Below, one piece after another: positions 42,039 to 49,391 of a stretch of 64,000 nt of DNA. Position 1 is the first letter of the stretch, and every line of letters starts with the position of its first letter. The translations under genes and the position numbers were made by a program. The stretch covers positions 2,008,735-2,072,734 of the forward strand of contig CP053449.1 of NCBI GenBank assembly GCA_013285465.1. Reading direction: 5' to 3'. Source of the DNA: Pseudomonadota bacterium (GTDB lineage: Bacteria > Pseudomonadota > Alphaproteobacteria > Micavibrionales > CSBR16-224). The notes below the pieces were generated by a model that was given only the letters and a program-made list of their open reading frames with translations, searched no databases and was not told where the DNA came from.

Positions 42039-43925
42039 TTACTGCCCTGTACCGTTTTTCAGCTTCGCGGCTTTTTCCGCATCGATCCACCATGTATCAA
42101 TAATGCCGTCTCCATATTTCGATGGCTGTTTCGGAAAGCCGAATTTGTTCCAATAAGCCAAACGGAAATAACCGATATGCCATTGCGGCACCACATAATG
42201 ATTCCACAGCAAGACCCGGTCCAAAGCATGAGTGGCTGCCACCAGTGCTTCATAATTCTCTGCATGAATCACTTGTTCAATCAACGCATCAACAACCGGG
42301 TTTTTGATCCCGATTATATTGCGGCTGCCTTTTATGTCAGCATTTGCCGAATGCCAATAATCACGCTGTTCATTCCCAGGCGACAACGACTGACCAAATG
42401 TATGAACCAGCATATCAAAATCAAAACTTTCCACCCGCTCCTGATACTGACTGACATCAGTAATAATACGCAGCTTCGCCTTCACACCGATTTTTTCTAA
42501 ATTCTTAATAAAAGGCCCGACCCAGCGTTCAAAAGCAGGAAGAACAAGCAATATTTCAAATTGCAGCGACACACCGTTTTTTTCGCGTATGCCTGTTTCC
42601 TTATTCAAAACCCAGCCGGCTTTCTCCAGAATACCGGCAGCTGTCCGCAGATTTCTACGTACACTCGTACCACTACCATCCGTCATCGGCGGCTCATATT
42701 CTTTTGTAAAGACTTCCTCGGGAATCTGTCCGCGGAATTCCTGCAGAATATCGAGTTCCTTGCCTTCCGGCAGCCCTGATGATGCCAGTTCCGAATTGGA
42801 AAAGAAGCTTTTTGTGCGCTGATAACTGCTATGGGCGAATTGCTTGTTTGACCATTCAAAATCAAACGCATAGGAAATCGCCTCACGCACGGCGCGCTGG
42901 GCAAAAAACGGGCGACGGATATTAAAAGCAAAAGCCTGCATCCCCGACGGCAATTCATGTGCTTGTTCACGTTTGACAATCCGCCCATCTTTCACAGGCG
43001 GTGCATCATAAGCTGTTGCCCATAGTTGCGCGATACTTTCATTTTTAGCGTCATATTCTCCAGAAAGAAAAGCCTGATGCGCCACCGTCCTGTCACGATA
43101 ATAGGTAAAAACCAGCTTATCAAAATTGTAGCGGCCTTTATTGATGGGAATGTCTTTCGCCCACCAGTCTTTCACACGCTCATAAGTGATTTCCTTCCCC
43201 GGCTGAACCTCGGTTATTTTGTACGGCCCACTGCCCAACGGCGGCTCAAGGGTTGTGCTGCCAAATTCCTTACCCTCCCAGTAATGTTTGGGCAAAATAG
43301 GGAGTTGTCCGATAATCAGTGGCAATTCGCGGTTACCTACAACATTAAAAGTGAACAAAATACTGTATGGGTTTTCGGCCTCGGCCTTGGAAACATTCGC
43401 ATAATAAGCGCTAAATTTCGGGTGTCCTTTTGCCATCAGAATCTCAAAACTCCATTTCACATCTTCTGCCGTCAGCGGTTTGCCGTCATGCCAGCGCGCC
43501 TGTTTGCGCAGTTTGAAACGCACCCAGCTACGGTCTTCCGCCATTTCAAAACTTTCCGCCAGATTGCCGTATTCGGTAAAGGGTTCGTCACGCGATTCTT
43601 CCAGCAATGTCTGATACAACATTTGGCTACCTGCCGCCGGGATGCCACGTAAAATAAAGGGATTTAGATTATCAAATGTGCCCACAGCATTCATATGAAG
43701 TTTCCCGCCTTTTGGCGCATCAGGATTGACGTAATCGAAATGCGTGAAATCCGCCGGATATTTCGGCGTGCCATGCATCGCCATAGCATGGGCGGGGCCG
43801 ATAATCTTGCCTGCCAATGCGCTTTCGGTCTGCGGCATCGTTTTCTCCGCAGGCGTCTCTGCCAAAGCCGTTTGCGGCAAAGTCAGGAACAATCCGGTTA
43901 CAACAGCCAGAAAAAGGCGGATCAT
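42039..43925 (-). CDS. yejA: periplasmic peptide-binding protein YejA-like
   Basis: This protein of about 628 residues belongs to the family-5 extracellular solute-binding proteins. An N-terminal signal peptide ends near LPQTALA. After it come HAMAMHGTPKYPADFTHFDYVNPDAPKGGKLH, typical of YejA, then WVRFKLRKQARWHDGKPLTAEDV and LGSGPYKI. It should deliver peptides to YejBEF, whose genes are 11-15 kb away rather than adjacent. The ATG at 43925 has AGGAG at the best distance (8 bases); the ATG at 43931 is too close to it. A GNAT gene follows after 6 bases. Confidence 0.9.
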   Translation of the reverse strand: MIRLFLAVVTGLFLTLPQTALAETPAEKTMPQTESALAGKIIGPAHAMAMHGTPKYPADFTHFDYVNPDAPKGGKLHMNAVGTFDNLNPFILRGIPAAGSQMLYQTLLEESRDEPFTEYGNLAESFEMAEDRSWVRFKLRKQARWHDGKPLTAEDVKWSFEILMAKGHPKFSAYYANVSKAEAENPYSILFTFNVVGNRELPLIIGQLPILPKHYWEGKEFGSTTLEPPLGSGPYKITEVQPGKEITYERVKDWWAKDIPINKGRYNFDKLVFTYYRDRTVAHQAFLSGEYDAKNESIAQLWATAYDAPPVKDGRIVKREQAHELPSGMQAFAFNIRRPFFAQRAVREAISYAFDFEWSNKQFAHSSYQRTKSFFSNSELASSGLPEGKELDILQEFRGQIPEEVFTKEYEPPMTDGSGTSVRRNLRTAAGILEKAGWVLNKETGIREKNGVSLQFEILLVLPAFERWVGPFIKNLEKIGVKAKLRIITDVSQYQERVESFDFDMLVHTFGQSLSPGNEQRDYWHSANADIKGSRNIIGIKNPVVDALIEQVIHAENYEALVAATHALDRVLLWNHYVVPQWHIGYFRLAYWNKFGFPKQPSKYGDGIIDTWWIDAEKAAKLKNGTGQ

Positions 43926-44012
43926 TTTCATCACTCCTGTTTTATATTCATGTCTTTGCACAGCATAACGCGAGTGAATTCATTTGACAGCAAAAAAGAG
44001 AAGCGGGATGAT

Positions 44013-44023
44013 GTAACCGTTAC
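44013..44023. promoter_or_regulatory. short palindrome in the yejA-yceI divergent region
   Basis: GTAAC-C-GTTAC is a perfect 11-base palindrome in the 133-base divergent gap. A TTGACA is at 43984-43989, without a good -10 element. The rest of the gap shows nothing I can name. Confidence 0.3.
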
Positions 44024-44058
44024 CAGCTAACCCAAATAAAATGGAGGATGTGTCTGAT

Positions 44059-44676
44059 ATGCGTATTTTTGCTTTTACTCTGGCCGTGATGTTGTTTTTC
44101 GGCGTCACCAAACCGGCTGTTGCTGCTGATCCGGTGCGCTATGAATTCGATAAGACCCATTCATCCATCATGTTTTTCGTCAATCATCTCGGCTTTTCAA
44201 ATTCCACAGGCCGTTTTCTTGACTTTGACGGCTTTTACACTTTCGACCCCGATGCGCCTGAAAGCTCCGCAGTGGATGTCACCATCAAAACCGCCAGCCT
44301 TGCCATGCAGGATGACCGCTGGGACGCGCATATGAAGAATGAGGATTTCTTTAATGTCGAAAAATTCCCCGATATGCATTTCAAATCGACCGAAGTTGTC
44401 AAAACAGGCGAGAAGACGGCTGTGCTGAAAGGTGATTTGACCCTGCTGGGCGTGACAAAACCGGTTGAGCTGAATGTCACGCTGGTCGGTACAGGCAAAC
44501 ATCCGATGGCGCCGCGTCTTGTCTCCGGCTTTTCCGCCACAGGCACACTGAAACGCTCTGATTTCGGCATGAATTACGGATTGCCCAATGTCGGTGACGA
44601 GGTTGAAATCCGTATCGAGATTGAAGGTTTTAAAGAAATTTCCGGCACAATGACCGCCCAAGGCGAGAAAAAATAG
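44059..44676 (+). CDS. YceI family periplasmic protein (first)
   Basis: This 205-residue protein has a signal peptide (MRIFAFTLAVMLFFGVTKPAVAA) and a YceI lipocalin-like beta-barrel. VRYEFDKTHSSIMFFVNHLGFSN, DRWDAHMKNEDFFNVEKFPDMHFKS, LKGDLTLLGVTKPVELNVTL and SDFGMNYGLPNVGDEVEIRIEIEG are the family's successive conserved blocks. YceI proteins bind isoprenoid-type lipids such as polyprenyl chains in the periplasm. A GGAGG site lies 11 bases before the ATG at 44059. It is the first gene of a tight three-gene operon with cytochrome b561 and a second YceI. Confidence 0.9.
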   Translation: MRIFAFTLAVMLFFGVTKPAVAADPVRYEFDKTHSSIMFFVNHLGFSNSTGRFLDFDGFYTFDPDAPESSAVDVTIKTASLAMQDDRWDAHMKNEDFFNVEKFPDMHFKSTEVVKTGEKTAVLKGDLTLLGVTKPVELNVTLVGTGKHPMAPRLVSGFSATGTLKRSDFGMNYGLPNVGDEVEIRIEIEGFKEISGTMTAQGEKK

Positions 44677-44682
44677 TTACCC

Positions 44683-45228
44683 ATGGCACTGAAAAACACA
44701 AAAACAAGCTACGGATGGGCCAGCCGCTTTCTGCATTGGTTTATTTTTCTTGCCGTTGCAGGAATGCTTGCCGTCGGGCTTTATATGGAAGATCAAAAAA
44801 TCACCCCCGATATTCTGAAACTTTACGGGTTGCATAAATCCGTCGGTATCACAATACTGGCACTGGCGGTGCTGCGCCTGATCTGGACAGTCTCCAACAC
44901 CGCACCGGACATGCTGGGGCTGGAAAAACCCTGGGAAAAACTGGCGGCACGCACCGTTCACGGCTTGCTGTATCTGTGTCTGTTTCTTATGCCGCTTTCG
45001 GGCTGGCTGATGTCGTCCGCCGCAGGATATCCCGTCAGTGTTTTCGGGTTTTTCACCCTGCCGAATCTGGTGGAGCCAAGCAAAGCCCTGCATGAACTGG
45101 CCGAAGAAACCCATGAACTGGTCGCCTATGGCTTCATGGGACTGATTGCCGCCCATGCCGGCGCGGCTTTTCTGCACCATTTCAAGAAAAAAGACCGTAC
45201 ATTGATCCGCATGATCAAAGGAGAGTAA
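44683..45228 (+). CDS. cytochrome b561 family protein
   Basis: This 181-residue membrane protein has four helices with haem-ligand histidines in RFLHWFIFL, YGLHKSVGI, RTVHGLLYL and LIAAHAGAAFLHH. This is the prokaryotic di-haem b561 (CybB) pattern. Such proteins oxidise quinol or superoxide at the inner membrane. It lies 6 bases after the first YceI gene and 5 bases before the second; the YceI-b561 pairing is recurrent in proteobacteria and suggests a shared redox or quinone-linked function. Confidence 0.92.
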   Translation: MALKNTKTSYGWASRFLHWFIFLAVAGMLAVGLYMEDQKITPDILKLYGLHKSVGITILALAVLRLIWTVSNTAPDMLGLEKPWEKLAARTVHGLLYLCLFLMPLSGWLMSSAAGYPVSVFGFFTLPNLVEPSKALHELAEETHELVAYGFMGLIAAHAGAAFLHHFKKKDRTLIRMIKGE

Positions 45229-45233
45229 ATCCC

Positions 45234-45824
45234 ATGCGCCGCATTGCTTTTCTGGCGGTTCTTCTGGCCGCAACCGCCCTGCCTGTCCCCGCCGCCGCTC
45301 TTGTCGCGGTTCTTGAGCCGCCGCAATGGCAGCTGCAGCCGGAGGACAGCCACATTATCTTCCATGCCAAACAGATGGGCGCAGAGATTAACGGCAAGAT
45401 GGAAAATTTTACCGCCGCCATCGCTTTTGCCCCCGATATGCTTGCGCAAAGCAGCGTCACTGTCACCGTACCGCTCAGCGGGCTGAATTCGGATTACGAG
45501 AAACGTGACGATACGCTGAAAGGCCCTGACTGGTTCGAGGCCGAAAAATACCCCGCCGTCACTTATAGCTGCCGCGATTTCAGCCTTGTCTCCGGCGATG
45601 CCGCCGCGGGGGATTACCTGTGCAAAGGAGAGCTGCGTATTCGCAATGTCAGCAAAGCTTTCGATCTGCCCTTCCACCTGAAACTGGACGGCGAGACCGC
45701 GCATATGACGGCGCAAACCACATTTAACAGGCTGGATTTTGATCTGGGACGCGGTGACTGGGCTGATTCGTCCATCATTGCCGCTGAGGTCATGCTTGAG
45801 ATTGCCGTCACAGCGAAAAAATAA
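45234..45824 (+). CDS. YceI family periplasmic protein (second)
   Basis: This 196-residue protein has a signal peptide (residues 1-22, cleavage near AAA) and a YceI barrel that is more diverged than the first copy: WQLQPEDSHIIFHAKQMGAEINGKMENF, DTLKGPDWFEAEKYPAVTYSC, CKGELRIRNVSKAFDLPFHL, and the end RLDFDLGRGDWADSSIIAAEV. Two cysteines (YSCRDF, YLCKGE) are absent from the first copy. It closes the operon. Function as in the family: binding of a lipid or isoprenoid, not proven here. Confidence 0.9.
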   Translation: MRRIAFLAVLLAATALPVPAAALVAVLEPPQWQLQPEDSHIIFHAKQMGAEINGKMENFTAAIAFAPDMLAQSSVTVTVPLSGLNSDYEKRDDTLKGPDWFEAEKYPAVTYSCRDFSLVSGDAAAGDYLCKGELRIRNVSKAFDLPFHLKLDGETAHMTAQTTFNRLDFDLGRGDWADSSIIAAEVMLEIAVTAKK

Positions 45825-45867
45825 AGCACATCTTATCAGCCATTTACCTCCATACCTCAATTATTAT

Positions 45868-45910
45868 TTGACATAAATCATAAGCCCTGATATTATTAAC
45901 AAACAGTTAA
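45868..45910 (+). promoter_or_regulatory. strong promoter overlapped by a perfect CtrA box
   Basis: TTGACA (45868-45873), a 17-base spacer and TATTAT (45891-45896) are followed by a TTAA-N7-TTAA CtrA box at 45896-45910, which overlaps the last base of the -10 element and the start point. The layout is the same as at 30858-30899. Confidence 0.65.
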
Positions 45911-45960
45911 GGTTGGTAATAGGTTACTTTTTAATAAGGGTGATAGGGGTTTATAGAACA

Positions 45961-46257
45961 ATGAAAAACGCACTCCGTGAAGTTTTTGCACATGCCTGCG
46001 GATCAATGTCGATGCTGACAGGTGACGGTTATGCCCACGGCTATCAAGCCGGGCAACATTCCTTTGATTATATGGCGACGTCTTTTTCAAAAGTCGCGTC
46101 CAAAGCCGGAAAAGCGGCGGAAGAGACCGCAGCTTACACGCTTGCCGCCATGTCCATGCTGACAGGTGACGGCGCACAATACGGATATGAGGTTGCGAAA
46201 AACAACATGGCTTACGCCAAAACCGCCTATGGCGCACGTTTCGGCAAACGCCGTTAA
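45961..46257 (+). CDS. small protein with two MSMLTGDG repeats, unknown, CtrA-box locus
   Basis: The protein has 98 residues. MSMLTGDG occurs at residues 16-23 and 64-71, each followed by a related segment (YAHGYQAGQ and AQYGYEVAK), so the protein is an imperfect duplication of about 48 residues with an Ala/Lys helix between. Underlying 17-base stretches are identical (46012-46028 and 46156-46172). It is basic at the C-terminus (RFGKRR) and has no membrane helix. I do not recognise the family. The ATG at 45961 is about 57 bases after the predicted start point. A strong terminator closes the gene. Confidence 0.7.
   Translation: MKNALREVFAHACGSMSMLTGDGYAHGYQAGQHSFDYMATSFSKVASKAGKAAEETAAYTLAAMSMLTGDGAQYGYEVAKNNMAYAKTAYGARFGKRR
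46012..46028 (+). repeat. 17-base direct repeat, first copy
   Basis: ATGCTGACAGGTGACGG is repeated exactly at 46156-46172 in the same frame and codes for the MLTGDG motif. Confidence 0.6.
46156..46172 (+). repeat. 17-base direct repeat, second copy
   Basis: Identical to 46012-46028, same gene and same frame, 144 bases downstream. Confidence 0.6.
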
Positions 46258-46284
46258 GAATTAAATCGAGAGCACAAGTCAAAA

Positions 46285-46314
46285 AAAGTGCCGGATCGTC
46301 ATATCCGGCACTTT
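46285..46314. terminator. strong bidirectional terminator
   Basis: Perfect 12-base arms (46285-46296 and 46303-46314) around a 6-base loop, with a run of A before and T after, terminate both the small-repeat gene (plus) and the convergent ankyrin gene (minus). Confidence 0.85.
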
Positions 46315-46341
46315 TTATTGTCTTTCCTATTATATCCTTGT

Positions 46342-49290
46342 CTATTTCCCGCATCCGGCGCGCCGCTGCCATATCTGGTACTGCCTGTTTGAATCGCGGT
46401 AGCCTTGATAATCGACAGGAACGGCTGGCAATGCCGCATCATTAAAGGCCATCTGCGGCGTTTCACCGCTTTTACCGACCATGACGGATTGGATATCTTT
46501 CCGTTTTTTCGCGGCTTCTTTGGCGAAACTCTTGCAAATATTTTCCCATTGTTTAGGAGCGACGCGATCGCCCAGCGATTCCAGCGAATCCAGCACCAAT
46601 TCGCCGTTCTGCCCGCGCCACGCCCAGCTTTGCGCCACGATGTTTTTTTTCTCATCCTCCAGCACGTAAAAGCCGCCCTGCGGAGAGAGATAACCATGCG
46701 TTGCGCATTTCGCCCCCGCCTCGGCCAGATGCTGGCAGTTATCGGTAATCTCGCCAAGAAACAAGCCCCGCACATCGCCGTCCGGCAGCTTACCAAAGCT
46801 GTAGCCTTTCATACCGAATTTTTCTCCGTCCAGCGTGATATCGGGGATATTTTTCGGCTTACGGCCGTCTTTGGCGCCGTATTTTTCTTTAAAGGCTTCA
46901 ACCAGTTTCACCGCTGTCTGGAAATGCTGTTCATGCCATTGATATTTCATGCACATATGCGCCAGATCCGGAAACTCCGTACCGCGCGAATACATAAATT
47001 CCGCAACTTTTGCCCGGGTTTTGTTCAGCGAATACATATTGCCGTCATCGGTGCGGGCAGGCTGTTTCATTTTTCCCGCATAAACAACCAGCTTTGCCAT
47101 TTCCGGCCCGTGTTGCAACACGGCATCGCCCCATGATTTGACATCAAAAGGCGCTTCCTCCTCCACAACTTCCTTGCGCGTAAAAATCATATTACCGATT
47201 TGTTGCCGGTGATGCCGTATTTCGGCCACAGGCATCCGTATTTTGTGCACGACATCGTGGAAAGGCTGTTTGCCATGCGCGCCCCATTTTTCAAGATATT
47301 GCAACATGCGGTCATTCGTGCCGAATAACAGCGCCGCCGCATAGGCATATTCATTGGCTGTTTTGCCCTCATAACCCTCGCTTTTTAAAATATCCTGCGC
47401 CGTCTGAAAGGCATCGGGTTTCAGGCCTTTGACGGGTCTTCCTTCCATCCCTTCGGGCGGCAATGTGCCAAAAGCGCGCCGCCATGCTTTGACATGCCCC
47501 AATTTATTTGCGTAATTTTGTTCGATATCAGGAGGAATTTCCCCAATCTCCTGATAATAAAGCAGCGTGTTATAACCTTTATACATTGCGATTTTCGGCT
47601 CAATTTCGGAAAAGGGTATTTCCAGTCCCATCTCCTCTTTCAGATATTTAACGGTTTTCCAGCCGTTTTCGCGTCCAACGGCAAAACTGATGTTCTCGCT
47701 GCCCTGTACGCGCAGATCCGCACCATATTGCGCCAGCAGCCCTATGATATTTGTATGGCCTTTCAAACACGCATTCATCATCGCATTGCCGAACTGATCC
47801 TCCGGATCTGCCCCGCGCTCCAGCAGCAGTTTTGCCACTTCGTAATGTCCATTTTCGCAGGCCTGTGCCAACGCCTCGCCGCTGTCATTGGTCTTTGTCA
47901 GCCCCTGTGCACGCGGCGACACGCCCTGATCCAGCAAATATTCCACAATTTCATACTGTCCGTTTGCCGCCGCCAGCACCAAAGCCTCGCCGTTATTCTG
48001 CGCCGGATCAAGCCCTGCGGCTCGCATTTCCTTCATCAGATCAAGATCGCCTTCCGTGGCCGCTTTTTCAAAAAAATAACTGCCCTCGTAATCTGCAACA
48101 GCCCCTTTTGAAACCAAAAAGCGCCATGCTGCCAGTTCACCTTCCTCATCCGCGGTTGCTAGAGCCGTATACAGAACCTCTTGCGTCACAATATCGGGGA
48201 AATGCGTGGTGATATAATCCAGCATCCCGACCTGCCCGTTTGACGCCGCCGTCACAAAACCTTGTAACAGCAGACCGGGTTTCAGATTTTCAGGCTGCGT
48301 TTGCCGCCAGTAATCGAGAAGCTCCACAGCGCCATGCGCAACGGCGCGGTACAGCGGCATCATAAATTCCGCCCGTGCCGCCGTTACGGAATAGGGAACG
48401 GATTTTTCATCCAGAAAAGCGGCAATATTTTTATGCCCCGCCTCACAGATTTCGCCGAACACATGCGGCTCTGTAATAACATTTATTGCCTCGCTGTCAG
48501 GATGGCGTTCCGCAAGCCAAGTCAAAGCCGAGGCATAACCGTCTTTCGCCGCGCCGATCATCAGGCTGCTTCCATATCGTTCCAGAAAGCGGTCATCATC
48601 CGCCACCTGCCGCAGAATATCCGTATAGCTTTCTTCATAGGCGGGCAGCGTTTTTTCAAACGGCTTCTGTACAATTTCCAGCAAATTCGCCGTCAGTTTA
48701 CGGATGCGGTTTTCATCGGCGGGATCGCCCCTGTCGGCCAGTGCATGGATCAAAGCCGCATGGGCATGGCCCGGATAGTAACCGGCTTTATAATCGCAGT
48801 GATTGGTGAATTCCGTCAGCCACAGGACAAATCCGTCCGTCATCATGGCCAATTCGGCAAAACGGTTTTTCTCGCAGGATTTTTGAATGGCGCGGAAAAA
48901 ATCCTCCGGCTCCCAATGCCCGCGTTCCAGAGCCTGTTTGAATTCTTCGCTGTTTCGCGCATCCAGCGCTTCTTCCAGCGGCGAAACGTAACGCGTCTCC
49001 AGAACGGCAAGCACGTCTTCATATGTTTTGGCTGTTTTTTGTTTTGCAGCTGTCGCCGTTTTTAAGATGCGCATTTCGCGCAGCACGGTCTCAGCACCTT
49101 GTTCCGCATAGCTTCTTAGAATGTCGCAATCAACGGCCTGCCCGTTTCCGGCAAGCTGCATGGCAAATCCGGGCAGAGTTTTTGCAAGCGCGGCATAATC
49201 CGCCTTTGCGGTTTTTCCGGCCATTTCCTCCAGAACCGCAAGCGCATCCCGTACAGGCTGCGGTTTGCCGCCATAATCATCACCCGCCAT
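46342..49290 (-). CDS. large ankyrin-repeat protein with unusual C-terminal domain
   Basis: The protein has 982 residues. The N-terminal third is helical without a known motif. Residues about 380-550 carry ankyrin repeats (GEALVLAAANGQYEIVEYLL, GEALAQACENGHYEVAKLLLE, GNAMMNACLKGHTNIIGLLAQ). A helical linker follows. The C-terminal domain, about residues 830-960, has GLFLGEITDNCQHLAEAG, AKCATHGYLSPQGGFYVL and AQSWAWRGQNGELVLDSLES; the conserved-looking Cys, His and aromatic residues suggest an enzyme or binding domain I cannot name. There is no signal peptide or membrane helix. AAGGA lies 10 bases before the ATG at 49290; GTG at 49299 is the alternative. Given DotO and DotI in this genome, a secreted effector is possible but unproven. 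Confidence 0.8.
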   Translation of the reverse strand: MAGDDYGGKPQPVRDALAVLEEMAGKTAKADYAALAKTLPGFAMQLAGNGQAVDCDILRSYAEQGAETVLREMRILKTATAAKQKTAKTYEDVLAVLETRYVSPLEEALDARNSEEFKQALERGHWEPEDFFRAIQKSCEKNRFAELAMMTDGFVLWLTEFTNHCDYKAGYYPGHAHAALIHALADRGDPADENRIRKLTANLLEIVQKPFEKTLPAYEESYTDILRQVADDDRFLERYGSSLMIGAAKDGYASALTWLAERHPDSEAINVITEPHVFGEICEAGHKNIAAFLDEKSVPYSVTAARAEFMMPLYRAVAHGAVELLDYWRQTQPENLKPGLLLQGFVTAASNGQVGMLDYITTHFPDIVTQEVLYTALATADEEGELAAWRFLVSKGAVADYEGSYFFEKAATEGDLDLMKEMRAAGLDPAQNNGEALVLAAANGQYEIVEYLLDQGVSPRAQGLTKTNDSGEALAQACENGHYEVAKLLLERGADPEDQFGNAMMNACLKGHTNIIGLLAQYGADLRVQGSENISFAVGRENGWKTVKYLKEEMGLEIPFSEIEPKIAMYKGYNTLLYYQEIGEIPPDIEQNYANKLGHVKAWRRAFGTLPPEGMEGRPVKGLKPDAFQTAQDILKSEGYEGKTANEYAYAAALLFGTNDRMLQYLEKWGAHGKQPFHDVVHKIRMPVAEIRHHRQQIGNMIFTRKEVVEEEAPFDVKSWGDAVLQHGPEMAKLVVYAGKMKQPARTDDGNMYSLNKTRAKVAEFMYSRGTEFPDLAHMCMKYQWHEQHFQTAVKLVEAFKEKYGAKDGRKPKNIPDITLDGEKFGMKGYSFGKLPDGDVRGLFLGEITDNCQHLAEAGAKCATHGYLSPQGGFYVLEDEKKNIVAQSWAWRGQNGELVLDSLESLGDRVAPKQWENICKSFAKEAAKKRKDIQSVMVGKSGETPQMAFNDAALPAVPVDYQGYRDSNRQYQIWQRRAGCGK

Positions 49291-49336
49291 CTTTGACACA
49301 TCCTTCTATTCATTCTTTTCAGATATTCAAGGAAAC

Positions 49337-49365
49337 ATCCTAAACCTGATACATGATTATGTCAA
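49337..49365 (-). promoter_or_regulatory. promoter of the ankyrin gene
   Basis: On the minus strand TTGACA (49360-49365), a 17-base spacer and TAGGAT (49337-49342) precede the ankyrin start by about 45 bases. The -35 element is followed by TAAT, as at the promoters at 20880 and 30858, but no CtrA box is present here. Confidence 0.55.
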
Positions 49366-49391
49366 TAGATGGCGGGTTTATGCCTTTTTTA

